A stretch of DNA of 64,000 nucleotides from Scandinavium goeteborgense (lineage in GTDB: Bacteria; Pseudomonadota; Gammaproteobacteria; Enterobacterales; Enterobacteriaceae), in NCBI RefSeq assembly GCF_003935895.2, contig NZ_CP054058.1, forward strand, positions 4,197,177 to 4,261,176. Reading direction: 5' to 3'. Of this stretch, positions 37,536-47,858 are shown piece after piece (position 1 is the stretch's first letter; each line of letters starts with the position of its first letter). The translations under genes were made by a program, and so were the position numbers. The notes under the pieces were generated by a model. That model ran no database searches, had not been told where the DNA came from, and worked only from the letters and a program-made list of their open reading frames with translations.

Positions 37536-38072
37536 TCAGAACGGGATATCGTCGTCGAAATCCATCGGCGGTTCGTTAGACGGAGCCGGTGCAGCGGCTG
37601 GCTGCTGCTGCGGACGAGACTGCGCGCCGCCGCTGAACTGATTGCCGCCGCCCTGTGGCTGCTGTGGTTGACCCCAGCTTCCACCCTGCTGCTGACCGCC
37701 ACCTGCTGGTGCACCGCCGCCTTGACGGCCGCCGAGCATCTGCATGGTGCCGCCTACGTTAACAACCACTTCAGTGGTGTATTTTTCAGCACCGCTCTGA
37801 TCGGTCCATTTGCGGGTACGCAGCTGGCCTTCGATGTAGACCTGGGAACCTTTACGCAGATATTCACCGGCCACTTCTGCCAGTTTGCCGAACAGCACGA
37901 CACGGTGCCATTCAGTCTGCTCTTTCATTTCGCCGGTCGCTTTATCACGCCAGGATTCAGAAGTAGCCAGCGTAATGTTGGCAACTGCACCACCACTCGG
38001 CATGTAGCGTACTTCCGGGTCCTGACCCAGATTACCGACGAGAATCACCTTGTTTACGCCTCTGCTGGCCAT
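37536..38072 (-). CDS. ssb: Single-stranded DNA-binding protein Ssb
   Basis: The start at 38072 ([20 protein letters not shown]) gives 178 residues, the E. coli length. The OB fold covers residues 1-115 ([48 protein letters not shown]). A Gly/Gln/Pro-rich disordered linker follows, and the protein ends with the acidic peptide MDFDDDIPF that recruits repair proteins. It coats ssDNA in replication and repair. It is divergent from uvrA, and the SOS box between them may affect both. Confidence 0.98.
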   Translation of the reverse strand: MASRGVNKVILVGNLGQDPEVRYMPSGGAVANITLATSESWRDKATGEMKEQTEWHRVVLFGKLAEVAGEYLRKGSQVYIEGQLRTRKWTDQSGAEKYTTEVVVNVGGTMQMLGGRQGGGAPAGGGQQQGGSWGQPQQPQGGGNQFSGGAQSRPQQQPAAAPAPSNEPPMDFDDDIPF

Positions 38073-38220
38073 GATCGTGTCTCCTGAAAACATTTCTTAA
38101 TAGTGTAAACGGGGGATTGTAGCATTACAAAGTGTCGATTTGATAGTTTGCGAGCCGTATTCCAGGATTACGTTGTGGACTGTTGTCGTTGCAGCGAAGC
38201 GCGGAAGCACGATTCCAGTA

Positions 38221-38236
38221 CTGTATATTCATTCAG
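38221..38236. promoter_or_regulatory. LexA (SOS) box of uvrA/ssb
   Basis: ctgtatattcattcag fits CTG-N10-CAG with the usual AT-rich centre. It lies 84 bp before the uvrA start and 149 bp from the ssb start, as in E. coli. Confidence 0.92.
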
Positions 38237-38319
38237 GTCATTCTGTGTCATAATTAGCCGTTTCCGCCGTTTGTCCTTCAAGCAAACCAGGCATTCCGAG
38301 TCTCTACCGGGAAAGGTGA

Positions 38320-41142
38320 ATGGATAAGATCGAAGTTCGGGGCGCCCGCACCCATAATCTCAAAAACATCAACATCGTCATCCCTCGCGACAAACTGATT
38401 GTCGTGACCGGGCTTTCTGGGTCAGGTAAATCTTCGCTGGCGTTCGATACGCTGTATGCCGAAGGCCAGCGGCGCTACGTTGAATCACTCTCCGCCTATG
38501 CGCGTCAGTTCCTGTCATTGATGGAAAAACCTGACGTTGACCACATCGAAGGGCTGTCGCCCGCGATTTCTATTGAGCAAAAGTCAACGTCTCACAACCC
38601 GCGTTCCACCGTCGGGACCATCACTGAAATCCACGATTATCTGCGTCTGCTGTTTGCCCGCGTGGGCGAACCGCGCTGCCCGGATCACGATGTGCCGCTG
38701 GCGGCGCAGACCGTCAGCCAGATGGTCGATAACGTGCTGTCACAGCCTGAAGGCAAGCGCCTGATGCTGCTGGCGCCGATGATAAAAGAGCGTAAAGGCG
38801 AGCACACTAAGACGCTGGAAAACCTGGCGAGCCAGGGTTATATCCGCGCCCGCATTGACGGCGAAGTCTGCGACCTGTCCGATCCGCCAAAGCTTGAGCT
38901 GCAGAAAAAGCACACTATTGAAGTCGTGATTGACCGCTTCAAAGTGCGCGAAGATCTGGCCCAGCGCCTGGCCGAATCATTTGAAACCGCGCTGGATCTC
39001 TCCGGCGGCACCGCGATCGTTTCAGAAATGGACGATCCGAAAGCCGATGAACTGCTGTTCTCCGCCAACTTCGCCTGTCCGATTTGCGGCTACAGCATGC
39101 GTGAACTCGAACCGCGTCTGTTCTCGTTCAACAACCCGGCCGGTGCCTGCCCAACCTGTGACGGCCTCGGCGTGCAGCAGTATTTCGACCCGGACCGCAT
39201 CATCCAGAACCCGGAGCTTTCCCTTGCCGGGGGCGCAATCCGCGGCTGGGATCGCCGTAACTTCTACTATTTCCAGATGCTGCGCTCGCTGGCGGAGCAT
39301 TATGAATTCGATATCGAAGCCCCGTGGGGCAGCCTGAACGCAAATGTGCATAAAGTGGTGCTGTATGGTTCAGGCAAAGAGTCAATTGAATTCAAATACA
39401 TGAACGACCGGGGCGATACCTCCGTGCGCCGCCATCCGTTCGAAGGCGTGCTGCATAATATGGAGCGCCGCTACAAAGAGACCGAATCTAACGCGGTGCG
39501 CGAGGAGCTGGCGAAATTCATCAGCAACCGGCCGTGCACCAGCTGCGACGGCACTCGTCTGAACCGCGAAGCGCGCCACGTGTTTGTCGAAAACACCCCG
39601 CTGCCAACCATTTCAGACATGAGCATCGGCCATGCGATGGAGTTCTTCCAGAACATGAAGCTGTCCGGGCAACGCGCCAAGATTGCGGAAAAAGTGCTGA
39701 AAGAGATTGGCGATCGCCTGAAGTTCCTGGTCAACGTTGGCCTGAACTATCTTTCCCTTTCCCGCTCGGCGGAAACCCTCTCCGGCGGTGAAGCCCAGCG
39801 TATTCGTCTGGCTAGCCAAATTGGTGCCGGTCTGGTGGGTGTGATGTACGTGCTGGATGAACCGTCTATCGGCCTGCATCAGCGCGATAACGAACGCCTG
39901 CTCGGCACCCTGATTCACCTGCGTAACCTCGGTAACACGGTGATTGTGGTAGAGCACGACGAAGATGCTATCCGCGCGGCTGACCACGTGATTGATATCG
40001 GCCCGGGCGCTGGCGTCCACGGCGGCGAAGTGGTGGCGGAAGGTACGCTGGAAGACATTATGGCGGTACCCGAATCGTTGACCGGTCAGTACATGAGTGG
40101 CAAACGTAAAATCGAAGTGCCGAACGATCGCGTTCCGGCTGACCCGTCAAAAGTGCTGAAACTGACCGGCGCACGCGGTAACAATCTGAAAGACGTCACG
40201 CTGACAGTACCTGTTGGCCTGTTTACCTGCGTGACGGGTGTATCCGGTTCCGGTAAATCAACGCTGATTAACGACACGCTGTTCCCGATTGCACAGCGCC
40301 AGCTCAACGGCGCGACCATCGCCGAGCCTGCGCCGTATCGCGATGTCACGGGCCTCGAGCATTTCGACAAAGTTATCGATATCGACCAGAGCCCGATTGG
40401 CCGTACGCCGCGCTCTAACCCGGCCACGTACACCGGCATCTTTACGCCAGTGCGTGAACTGTTCGCGGGCGTGCCGGAATCGCGTGCGCGCGGTTATACG
40501 CCGGGGCGTTTTAGCTTTAACGTCCGTGGCGGCCGCTGCGAAGCGTGTCAGGGCGATGGCGTCATCAAGGTGGAAATGCACTTCCTGCCGGATATCTACG
40601 TGCCGTGCGACCAGTGCAAAGGCAAGCGCTATAACCGCGAAACGCTAGAGATTAAGTACAAAGGCAAGACTATCCACGAAGTGCTGGATATGACCATTGA
40701 AGAAGCGCGTGAGTTCTTTGATGCCGTTCCGGCGCTGGCGCGTAAACTGCAAACGCTGATGGATGTGGGCCTGACCTACATTCGTCTCGGCCAGTCGGCG
40801 ACAACGCTCTCCGGCGGTGAAGCTCAGCGCGTGAAGTTAGCGCGTGAGCTGTCCAAACGCGGTACCGGGCAGACGCTGTATATCCTCGATGAACCGACCA
40901 CTGGCCTGCATTTTGCCGACATCCAGCAGTTGCTGGACGTGCTGCATAAGCTGCGCGATCAGGGCAATACCATCGTGGTTATCGAGCATAATCTGGACGT
41001 GATTAAAACCGCGGACTGGATTGTCGATCTCGGCCCGGAAGGCGGCAGCGGCGGCGGGGAAATTCTCGTCTCCGGTACGCCGGAAACGGTCGCAGACTGC
41101 GAAGCCTCGCATACTGCGCGCTTCCTTAAGCCGTTGCTGTAA
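38320..41142 (+). CDS. uvrA: Excinuclease ABC subunit A
   Basis: The 940-residue protein is the E. coli length. It has two ABC ATPase modules: Walker [13 protein letters not shown] near residue 31 and [13 protein letters not shown] near 640, with signatures [16 protein letters not shown] and [16 protein letters not shown]. Zinc-binding Cys clusters are seen as CPICGY..CPTCDG, CTSCDG and CEACQG..CDQCKG. It scans DNA for bulky lesions and loads UvrB in nucleotide excision repair. Its stop abuts the yjbR stop. Confidence 0.99.
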   Translation: MDKIEVRGARTHNLKNINIVIPRDKLIVVTGLSGSGKSSLAFDTLYAEGQRRYVESLSAYARQFLSLMEKPDVDHIEGLSPAISIEQKSTSHNPRSTVGTITEIHDYLRLLFARVGEPRCPDHDVPLAAQTVSQMVDNVLSQPEGKRLMLLAPMIKERKGEHTKTLENLASQGYIRARIDGEVCDLSDPPKLELQKKHTIEVVIDRFKVREDLAQRLAESFETALDLSGGTAIVSEMDDPKADELLFSANFACPICGYSMRELEPRLFSFNNPAGACPTCDGLGVQQYFDPDRIIQNPELSLAGGAIRGWDRRNFYYFQMLRSLAEHYEFDIEAPWGSLNANVHKVVLYGSGKESIEFKYMNDRGDTSVRRHPFEGVLHNMERRYKETESNAVREELAKFISNRPCTSCDGTRLNREARHVFVENTPLPTISDMSIGHAMEFFQNMKLSGQRAKIAEKVLKEIGDRLKFLVNVGLNYLSLSRSAETLSGGEAQRIRLASQIGAGLVGVMYVLDEPSIGLHQRDNERLLGTLIHLRNLGNTVIVVEHDEDAIRAADHVIDIGPGAGVHGGEVVAEGTLEDIMAVPESLTGQYMSGKRKIEVPNDRVPADPSKVLKLTGARGNNLKDVTLTVPVGLFTCVTGVSGSGKSTLINDTLFPIAQRQLNGATIAEPAPYRDVTGLEHFDKVIDIDQSPIGRTPRSNPATYTGIFTPVRELFAGVPESRARGYTPGRFSFNVRGGRCEACQGDGVIKVEMHFLPDIYVPCDQCKGKRYNRETLEIKYKGKTIHEVLDMTIEEAREFFDAVPALARKLQTLMDVGLTYIRLGQSATTLSGGEAQRVKLARELSKRGTGQTLYILDEPTTGLHFADIQQLLDVLHKLRDQGNTIVVIEHNLDVIKTADWIVDLGPEGGSGGGEILVSGTPETVADCEASHTARFLKPLL

Positions 41143-41496
41143 TCACTCTGAAAGATGCTGCCTGACCTGGTCAGGCAGCATGCCCATCGCTTGTTGATAA
41201 GACGCATCAACCAGATAGTAAATCTGCGAATCCGGCAGTGACCCGTCGAGATACACCGTGCTCCAGTGCGCTTTATTCAGATGCTGACTGGGACGCACAT
41301 CGCTGTGCTGCTGACGCAGTAAATCTGCCAGTTCCGGGCTGGTTTTGAGCGACGTCGCGGGACGGCCCTCCACCTCTTTCACCATCGCAAACAACACATC
41401 AGACACTTTAATCTGCGTGGCCTTCCAGTCGCTGTGAACGCTCTGTTCTGCGCCTGGCTTGTTCATGCAATATTGCAGCAACTCCGAAATGGTCAT
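41143..41496 (-). CDS. yjbR: MmcQ/YjbR family protein
   Basis: The 117-residue protein has the CyaY-like double-wing fold of the YjbR family. Conserved features are MTISELLQYCMNKPGAEQSV, the basic strand DWKATQIKVSDVLFAMV, SLKTSPELADLLRQQH and the ending HLNKAHWSTVYLDGSLPDSQ. DNA binding is suggested by structure in the family; the role is unknown. E. coli has yjbQ next, but only 116 bp separate yjbR from the aphA stop here, so yjbQ is missing from this spot. Confidence 0.93.
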   Translation of the reverse strand: MTISELLQYCMNKPGAEQSVHSDWKATQIKVSDVLFAMVKEVEGRPATSLKTSPELADLLRQQHSDVRPSQHLNKAHWSTVYLDGSLPDSQIYYLVDASYQQAMGMLPDQVRQHLSE

Positions 41497-41574
41497 CTTT
41501 ATCCCCCGAAGGAATGCGAAATGAGTCTTTTCTTAGTGTGCAACAAGACGGAAGAAAGGGAAACGGTTCTGATT

Positions 41575-41604
41575 AAAAAAACGGCAACCTTATCGATTGC
41601 CGTT
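41575..41604 (-). terminator. Terminator of aphA
   Basis: On the minus strand the stem aacggcaa / ttgccgtt is followed by a T run just after the aphA stop. It lies in the short gap to yjbR. Confidence 0.85.
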
Positions 41605-41612
41605 ATTTGCGG

Positions 41613-42329
41613 TCAGTATTCGGAATTGACGATAACTTCTTCCCCGTACGCCCCGGCGTTTGGCAACGGTTTGTAGGTGGAGTTTGACGCGCGTAATACG
41701 CGGATGCCGCGCGCACCAACGTCATGGGCGGCGGTGATGTCATTGTCGGAGTCACCGTAGAAGACTTTGATATTCTTCTCTTTCAGCCACTGAACCTTGG
41801 TGTTTTGCCCGGCTTTGTCCCCGGCAAAAATAACCGGGTTCATGTTGGCGGCCGGGATCAGGAAATCGTCCTGCAGCGTTTTGCTGACGGTTTCGGTTTT
41901 GGTCTGGCTGCGGCCGGTGACGAAATAAATGCTGTCACCGCGTTTGACGTGCAGAGCAATCAACGCGCGCGCCACTTCTTTCGGGATGCTGAAATCATCC
42001 CAGCCGTTGTTCATCTTTTCCCAGAATTCCGGGTTCTTCAGGTAGTCTTCACTGTCAGGGGAAAAGGTCTTTTTACCGCGCCAGAAGCCTGGGCTTGAAA
42101 ACAGCACGGTATCATCAATATCAAATCCGACGGACATCGGGGCCCGGCCCAACAGACTGTTTTCAATCTGCGCCACGGAAACCCAATGGATCGGCGCCTG
42201 TTCGGCGAGTTTCGCGACATTTGTGCCAATATACAGTGGAGATGGCGACGACGCATGAGCGTCAACAACGGTGCTGTTTATCGTAAACAACAAGCAAATA
42301 GCGCTGAGCGCCACTGAAACCTTGCGCAT
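41613..42329 (-). CDS. aphA: Class B non-specific acid phosphatase AphA
   Basis: The 238-residue precursor has a signal peptide ending near VVDA. The mature enzyme belongs to the DDDD superfamily: motif [12 protein letters not shown] holds the nucleophile Asp70 and Asp72. [14 protein letters not shown] and the final acidic motif [20 protein letters not shown] complete the site. It removes phosphate from nucleotides in the periplasm as a magnesium-dependent tetramer. A hairpin (42361-42382) lies between it and tyrB. Confidence 0.97.
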   Translation of the reverse strand: MRKVSVALSAICLLFTINSTVVDAHASSPSPLYIGTNVAKLAEQAPIHWVSVAQIENSLLGRAPMSVGFDIDDTVLFSSPGFWRGKKTFSPDSEDYLKNPEFWEKMNNGWDDFSIPKEVARALIALHVKRGDSIYFVTGRSQTKTETVSKTLQDDFLIPAANMNPVIFAGDKAGQNTKVQWLKEKNIKVFYGDSDNDITAAHDVGARGIRVLRASNSTYKPLPNAGAYGEEVIVNSEY

Positions 42330-42360
42330 ATTAATCCCTTAAACATCCTATTGTTAATCA

Positions 42361-42382
42361 CTCTCTCCCCGAAGGGAGAGAG
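42361..42382. repeat. CTCTC/GAGAG hairpin between tyrB and aphA
   Basis: ctctctccccgaagggagagag forms a short perfect-arm hairpin just downstream of tyrB. It belongs to the same CCCTCTCC-type palindromes seen at 43690-43718 and 63889-63973. Confidence 0.65.
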
Positions 42383-42397
42383 AAAGTAAGTAAGCAC

Positions 42398-43591
42398 TTA
42401 CATTACAGCAGAGAACGCCCGCGCCACGCGTTGAACATTGCGAGAGTTCAGGCCAGCCACGCACATACGGCCGCTGGCAATCAGGTACACGCCAAACTCT
42501 TCGCGCAGACGATCAACCTGAGCGGCACTTAACCCTGTATAGCTGAACATGCCGCGCTGTTGCAGCAGGTAGTCAAAGTTGCCGTTCGGCATCTCCTGCT
42601 TCAGCACGTTGACCAGCGCCTGACGCATCTCCAGGATGCGGGTGCGCATGGCTTCCACTTCCGCCAGCCACGAGGCTTTGAGCTCAGCGCTGTTCAGCAC
42701 CGCCGACACCACCTGCGCACCGAAATTCGGTGGGCTGGAGTAGTTGCGGCGAACGGTCGCTTTTAGCTGACCCAGCACGCGACCTGCGGTCTCGCTGTCT
42801 TCACAGACCACGGACAGGCCGCCCACGCGCTCACCGTACAGCGAGAAAATCTTGGAAAATGAGTTGCTGACCAGCATCGGCAGACCCGCGCTCGCGATGG
42901 TGCGGATGGCGTACGCATCGTCTTCCATGCCTGCGCCAAAGCCCTGATAGGCGATGTCGAGGAACGGGATCAGGTTACGCGCTTTCAGCACTTCCGTGAC
43001 CGCATCCCACTGGGCATGGGTGAGATCAGCCCCGGTTGGGTTGTGGCAGCACGGATGCAGCAGCACGATGTCTTTTTCAGGCAGCGTATTCAGCTTTTCC
43101 AACAGCGCCTCGAAACGCACACCGTTGGTCTGATTATCAAACCAAGGGTAAGTACTTACTTCGAAGCCAGCCCCTTCAAATATGGCGATGTGGTTTTCCC
43201 AGGTCGGGTCACTGACCCACACGTTTGAACCCGGGAAGTAGTATTTCAGGAAATCGGCACCGACTTTCAGCGCACCCGAACCGCCTAACGTCTGGATAGT
43301 CGCCACGCGTTTTTGTTGCAGAACCGGATGGTCAGCCCCAAACAGCAGCGGCGCAATCCCGTTGCGGTAAGTGTTTAACCCTTCCATCGGCAAATACACC
43401 GACGCTCCGTGCGGCTGCGCATTCAACTGCGCTTCCGCTTCGGCAACAGCCTGTAATTGCGGGATAATCCCATCTTCGTTGTAATAAAGGCCGATGCTGA
43501 GATTCACTTTGTCACTACGGGGATCTTCTTTGAATTTTTCCATCAGCGAAAGGATGGGATCGCCAGCGTAGGCGTCAACGTTCTGAAACAC
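42398..43591 (-). CDS. tyrB: Aromatic amino acid aminotransferase TyrB
   Basis: The 397-residue PLP enzyme matches E. coli TyrB in length. The cofactor lysine is Lys247 in [17 protein letters not shown]. Other active-site parts are [19 protein letters not shown] and the substrate-binding Arg near the C-terminus. It makes tyrosine, phenylalanine and leucine from their keto acids with glutamate. In E. coli it is repressed by TyrR; I did not find a clear TyrR box by eye. Confidence 0.97.
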   Translation of the reverse strand: MFQNVDAYAGDPILSLMEKFKEDPRSDKVNLSIGLYYNEDGIIPQLQAVAEAEAQLNAQPHGASVYLPMEGLNTYRNGIAPLLFGADHPVLQQKRVATIQTLGGSGALKVGADFLKYYFPGSNVWVSDPTWENHIAIFEGAGFEVSTYPWFDNQTNGVRFEALLEKLNTLPEKDIVLLHPCCHNPTGADLTHAQWDAVTEVLKARNLIPFLDIAYQGFGAGMEDDAYAIRTIASAGLPMLVSNSFSKIFSLYGERVGGLSVVCEDSETAGRVLGQLKATVRRNYSSPPNFGAQVVSAVLNSAELKASWLAEVEAMRTRILEMRQALVNVLKQEMPNGNFDYLLQQRGMFSYTGLSAAQVDRLREEFGVYLIASGRMCVAGLNSRNVQRVARAFSAVM

Positions 43592-43689
43592 GCGATGTTT
43601 CTCCAGATGTCATACAGGGCAGGGATTAACACAATAAACCGGATGCGAGGGAAGATCGAGGGGATGTTAAGGGAAAGCAAACGGAGGCG

Positions 43690-43718
43690 TTCACCCTCTC
43701 CGCAGCGAAGAGGGTGAA
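43690..43718. repeat. CACCCTCTC palindrome between alr and tyrB
   Basis: The sequence ttcaccctctccgcagcgaa followed by gagggtgaa has 8-bp perfect arms (ttcaccct/agggtgaa). It lies 11 bp after the alr stop. It shares its arm with the large palindromic block after malE. Confidence 0.75.
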
Positions 43719-43728
43719 ATCAGGTATT

Positions 43729-44808
43729 TCAGTCGATGTATTTCATCGCAACCCTTGACGTCAGGCGCGTGATAAGTTCGTAAGCACTCACCTTTGTCAT
43801 TTCAGCAATGCGCTCAACCGGCAGCCCTTCGCCCCACAAAATAACCGGGTCGCCAGCTTTATCGGTGGATACCGGGCCTAAATCGACGCAAATCATGTCC
43901 ATCGCCACGCGACCGACAATCTTAACTTCCCGACCGTTCACCAGCACCGGCGTTCCGGACGGTGCGGCACGCGGATAGCCATCCCCGTAGCCCATGGCAA
44001 CCACCCCGAGACGGGTGTCGCGTTCGCTGGACCAGGTGCCGCCGTAGCCCACTGGTTCACCCGCTTTGTGCTCGCGCACGGCAATCAGGTTAGACGTCAG
44101 CGACATCACCGGTTTGAAGCCAAATTCGTCGGCCCAGGGTTTGTTCTCGAGTGGCGATACGCCGTACAGGATGATCCCCGGGCGCACCCAGTCAAAATGC
44201 GACTGTGGCCACAGCAGAATCCCACCGGACGCGGCAATGGAACGCTGCCCCGGCTTGCCTTCGGTGAAAGTCAGAAATATATCGAGCTGTTGTTCGGTCG
44301 CACCGCATTCTGGCTCGTCGGCGCGAGCAAAATGGCTGACCACGTTCACCGGCTGACGCACGTTTTTGCACTGGCTCAGGCGCTGATAAAACGCATTCGC
44401 TTCTTCCGGGCGCACGCCTAAGCGGTGCATACCGGTATCCAGCTTCATCCAGACGGTAACCGGCTCTGGCAAATCAGCCTGCTCCAGCGCTTCCAGCTGT
44501 TCGGGGTTGTGCACCACGGTGTGGAAAGCCTGAGCGGAAATCAGCGGCAGATCGCTTCCATTGAAAAAACCTTCCAGCAGCAGAACCGGCTGGGAAATGC
44601 CGCCCTCGCGCAGGTGCAGGGCCTCTTCCAGGCGGGCGACGCCAAAGGCATCGGCGTCGGGGAGCGTTCGCGCGGTCTCCAGGAGACCGTGTCCGTAAGC
44701 GTTCGCTTTCACGACCGCAACGAGCTTACTGGCGGGAGCCAGTTCGCGCAGGCGTTGCAGATTGTGTCGCAGAGCGCGGCGGTTAATAACAACAGTTGCC
44801 GCTTGCAT
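43729..44808 (-). CDS. alr: Alanine racemase Alr
   Basis: The 359-residue PLP enzyme has its cofactor lysine at Lys34 ([11 protein letters not shown]) and the C-terminal domain with the catalytic Tyr region [20 protein letters not shown] and [14 protein letters not shown]. It interconverts L- and D-alanine for peptidoglycan. It is 16 bp downstream of dnaB on the same strand, as in E. coli. Confidence 0.98.
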   Translation of the reverse strand: MQAATVVINRRALRHNLQRLRELAPASKLVAVVKANAYGHGLLETARTLPDADAFGVARLEEALHLREGGISQPVLLLEGFFNGSDLPLISAQAFHTVVHNPEQLEALEQADLPEPVTVWMKLDTGMHRLGVRPEEANAFYQRLSQCKNVRQPVNVVSHFARADEPECGATEQQLDIFLTFTEGKPGQRSIAASGGILLWPQSHFDWVRPGIILYGVSPLENKPWADEFGFKPVMSLTSNLIAVREHKAGEPVGYGGTWSSERDTRLGVVAMGYGDGYPRAAPSGTPVLVNGREVKIVGRVAMDMICVDLGPVSTDKAGDPVILWGEGLPVERIAEMTKVSAYELITRLTSRVAMKYID

Positions 44809-44824
44809 GTGAATTCCTTAGATA

Positions 44825-46240
44825 TCACTCATCATCATATTGTGGCCCGGCGTAATTATCAAAGCGCGACCATTGCCCGTTGAACGTCAGGCGTACGGTG
44901 CCGATCGGGCCGTTACGCTGTTTACCCAGAATGATTTCGGCGATGCCTTTCAGGTCGCTGTTCTCGTGATAAACCTCATCCCGGTAGATGAACATGATTA
45001 AGTCGGCATCCTGCTCGATGGAGCCGGATTCACGCAGGTCGGAGTTGACCGGGCGCTTATCGGCGCGCTGCTCCAGGGAACGGTTAAGCTGCGACAGCGC
45101 CACTACCGGCACCTGAAGCTCTTTCGCTAATGCCTTGAGCGAGCGAGAAATTTCGGCAATTTCCAGGGTACGGTTGTCCGACAACGACGGGACGCGCATC
45201 AGCTGCAGGTAGTCGATCATGATCAGGCCAATGCCGCCATGTTCGCGGGCGATACGACGCGCGCGGGAGCGCACTTCCGTCGGCGTCAGGCCGGAGGAAT
45301 CATCAATGTAGATATTACGTTTTTCGAGCAAAATGCCCATGGTGCCTGAAATGCGCGCCCAGTCTTCATCATCCAGCTGACCAGTACGAATACGGGTCTG
45401 GTCGACACGCGAGAGCGACGCCAGGCAACGCATCATAATTTGTTCGGAGGGCATTTCGAGACTGAAGATAAGCACCGGCTTATCCTGCAACATCGCCGCG
45501 TTTTCGACGAGGTTCATCGCAAACGTCGTTTTACCCATCGACGGACGTGCCGCGACGATAATCAAATCCGACGGCTGCAAACCGGCGGTCTTTTTATTCA
45601 GATCGTCATAACCGGTGTTCACGCCCGTTACGCCGTCGTGCGGCTGCTGGAAAAGCTGCTCGATACGCGCCACGGTGGCGTCGAGCACCTCGGCGATATT
45701 TTTCGGGCCTTCGTCTTTATTGGCGCGGCTTTCGGCGATTTTGAATACCCGGCTTTCGGCCAAATCCAGCAGGTCTTCACTGGTGCGGCCCTGGGGATCA
45801 AAACCGGCTTCGGCGATTTCATTCGCCACCGAGATCATGTCACGCACAACCGCACGTTCGCGCACGATGTCCGCGTAAGCGCTGATGTTCGCCGCACTTG
45901 GGGTGTTTTTCGACAATTCCGCCAGATAAGCGAACCCGCCGCAGGTATCCAGTTGCCCTTCCCGCTCAAGCGATTCCGCGAGCGTAATCAGGTCAATCGG
46001 GCTGCCTTTTTCCTGCAAACGCGCCATTTCGGTAAAAATATGGCGATGCGGACGGGTATAAAAATCTTCTGCTACGACGCGTTCGGCGACGTCATCCCAG
46101 CGCTGGTTATCCAGCATTAAACCGCCCAACACCGACTGTTCCGCTTCAATCGAGTGCGGGGGTACTTTCAGCCCGGAGACCATTGGATCGCGGTCACGTG
46201 GCTCAGTCTGTTGTTTGTTGAAGGGTTTATTTCCTGCCAT
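44825..46240 (-). CDS. dnaB: Replicative DNA helicase DnaB
   Basis: The 471-residue protein is the E. coli length. The N-terminal helical domain (PPHSIEAEQSVLGGLMLDNQ) binds DnaG primase. A linker leads to the RecA-like ATPase with Walker A ARPSMGKTTFAMN near residue 230, LIMIDYLQLM as Walker B and the arginine finger region near the C-terminus (DADLIMFIYRDEVYHE). It forms the hexameric helicase at the fork. It is divergent from qorA, with 84 bp between starts. Confidence 0.99.
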   Translation of the reverse strand: MAGNKPFNKQQTEPRDRDPMVSGLKVPPHSIEAEQSVLGGLMLDNQRWDDVAERVVAEDFYTRPHRHIFTEMARLQEKGSPIDLITLAESLEREGQLDTCGGFAYLAELSKNTPSAANISAYADIVRERAVVRDMISVANEIAEAGFDPQGRTSEDLLDLAESRVFKIAESRANKDEGPKNIAEVLDATVARIEQLFQQPHDGVTGVNTGYDDLNKKTAGLQPSDLIIVAARPSMGKTTFAMNLVENAAMLQDKPVLIFSLEMPSEQIMMRCLASLSRVDQTRIRTGQLDDEDWARISGTMGILLEKRNIYIDDSSGLTPTEVRSRARRIAREHGGIGLIMIDYLQLMRVPSLSDNRTLEIAEISRSLKALAKELQVPVVALSQLNRSLEQRADKRPVNSDLRESGSIEQDADLIMFIYRDEVYHENSDLKGIAEIILGKQRNGPIGTVRLTFNGQWSRFDNYAGPQYDDE

Positions 46241-46324
46241 AGTGAATGGAGTTACCGGGTTGAAGAGTGGGTCGTAAGATTATCATATCTGATGCCCCTA
46301 CTAAACGATATGTACGGAGGAAGC

Positions 46325-47308
46325 ATGGCAACGCGAATAGAATTTCATCAGCACGGTGGGCCTGACGTACTCAACGCCGCGGAATTTACCCCAACGGATC
46401 CGAAAGAGAACGAGATCCAGGTGGAGAACAAGGCCATCGGCATTAACTATATCGATACTTACATCCGCAGCGGGCTGTATCCGCCGCCCTCTTTGCCGAG
46501 TGGTCTGGGAACGGAAGCCGCAGGCGTGGTCAGCAAAGTCGGCAGCGGCGTGAAGCACATTAAAGCGGGCGACCGCGTGGTCTACGCGCAGTCATCGCTT
46601 GGGGCTTACAGCTCAGTCCATAACGTGCCTGCCGATAAAGCCGCGATTCTGCCCGCCGCAATTTCCTATGAACAAGCCGCCGCCTCATTCCTCAAAGGGC
46701 TGACGGTGTTTTACCTCCTGCGCAAAACCTACGAAATTAAGCCGAACGAACCGTTCCTGTTCCACGCCGCTGCCGGTGGCGTGGGGCTGATTGCCTGCCA
46801 GTGGGCAAAAGCATTGGGGGCTCAGCTGATTGGTACCGTGGGCTCGGCGCAAAAAGCGCAGCGCGCGTTACAGGCCGGGGCCTGGCAGGTAATTAACTAC
46901 CGGGAAGAAAACCTGGTGGAACGCGTGAAAGAGATGACGAACGGCAAAAAGCTGCGCGTGGTGTATGACTCGGTGGGGAAAGACACCTGGGAAGCGTCGC
47001 TGGATTGCCTGCAGCGTCGCGGCCTGATGGTCAGCTTTGGTAATTCCTCCGGCGCGGTCACCGGCGTGAATCTCGGTATTCTGAATCAGAAAGGCTCTCT
47101 GTTTGCCACCCGCCCTTCCCTTCAGGGTTACATCACCACCCGCGAAGAACTGGAAGAAGCCAGCAATGAGCTGTTTTCGCTGATCGCCAGCGGCGTGATT
47201 AAAGTGGACGTGGCCGATAGCCAGAAATTCGCGTTGCACGATGCGCAGAAAGCGCATGAAACGCTGGAAAGCCGGGCAACACAAGGCTCGAGTTTGCTGC
47301 TGCCGTAA
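46325..47308 (+). CDS. qorA: NADPH quinone oxidoreductase QorA
   Basis: The ATG at 46325 after CGGAGGAAGC gives 327 residues, the E. coli length; the open frame from 46154 runs antisense into dnaB and is rejected. It is a zinc-free medium-chain dehydrogenase. The NADPH-binding Rossmann motif reads AAAGGVGLIACQWAKALGAQ near 150, and IGINYIDTYIRSGLYPPPSL forms the substrate side. It reduces quinones with NADPH. Confidence 0.96.
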   Translation: MATRIEFHQHGGPDVLNAAEFTPTDPKENEIQVENKAIGINYIDTYIRSGLYPPPSLPSGLGTEAAGVVSKVGSGVKHIKAGDRVVYAQSSLGAYSSVHNVPADKAAILPAAISYEQAAASFLKGLTVFYLLRKTYEIKPNEPFLFHAAAGGVGLIACQWAKALGAQLIGTVGSAQKAQRALQAGAWQVINYREENLVERVKEMTNGKKLRVVYDSVGKDTWEASLDCLQRRGLMVSFGNSSGAVTGVNLGILNQKGSLFATRPSLQGYITTREELEEASNELFSLIASGVIKVDVADSQKFALHDAQKAHETLESRATQGSSLLLP

Positions 47309-47330
47309 TTCAGGTAGAGCAGAAATTAGT

Positions 47331-47358
47331 AGGGCTTCCTTTCGGAAGCCCTTTTTTT
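47331..47358 (+). terminator. Terminator of qorA
   Basis: The stem agggcttcc / ggaagccct with loop tttc is followed by seven T, 22 bp after the qorA stop. Confidence 0.92.
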
Positions 47359-47474
47359 ATCGTTCGCTGTATGTAGGGTACAGCGCGATGAATTCATTAT
47401 CGCGCTAAGAATGACAGATTTATGACGCAATGCCTACGCTGCCATTCTCAGGTTGTGACGCACACCGCAAACCC

Positions 47475-47717
47475 TTAATAGCGCCAGCGATCGTCACGTC
47501 GATAGGCCGGGACTTTCGGCGTTTTGACCGCCCGGATAATCCACACCACGGCGACGGCAAGCAGCAGCCACGGCAGCAGTTTGATCATCAGGGCAAACAG
47601 GCCACCGACGAACATCAGCGCGGTCGCAACCACTATCGCTGCCAGAATGCCCAGTACGGAAACTCCGGTAACCAGCAGCATGACAAAGAATCCGATGAAA
47701 AATAACAGTTCCAGCAT
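47475..47717 (-). CDS. pspG: Phage shock protein G
   Basis: The 80-residue inner-membrane protein is the same length as E. coli PspG, with two or three helices (LLFFIGFFVMLLVTGVSVLG, LAAIVVATALMFVGGLFALM, LLPWLLLAVAVVWIIRAV) and a basic tail YRRDDRWRY. It is induced with the Psp regulon when the membrane leaks protons. A sigma-54 type promoter lies upstream, consistent with PspF control. Confidence 0.95.
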   Translation of the reverse strand: MLELLFFIGFFVMLLVTGVSVLGILAAIVVATALMFVGGLFALMIKLLPWLLLAVAVVWIIRAVKTPKVPAYRRDDRWRY

Positions 47718-47758
47718 GGCGTTTCCCCTTAAAAATAATAACCCACTGCCTTTACCAT

Positions 47759-47775
47759 TACAAAAATCATGCCAA
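47759..47775 (-). promoter_or_regulatory. Sigma-54 promoter candidate of pspG
   Basis: On the minus strand ttggcatgatttttgta has GG and GT at the -24/-12 spacing of ten bases (consensus TTGGCAC-N4-TTGCT; the -12 GC is GT here). It is about 42 bp before the pspG start. Known PspF dependence of pspG supports it. Confidence 0.68.
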
Positions 47776-47858
47776 AACGTATTTACCTGATTTTAAACAA
47801 AAACGCCCCGCAGAAGCCTGCGAGGCGTGGTCAATCAGACTAACTTTTAGCGTATTTC

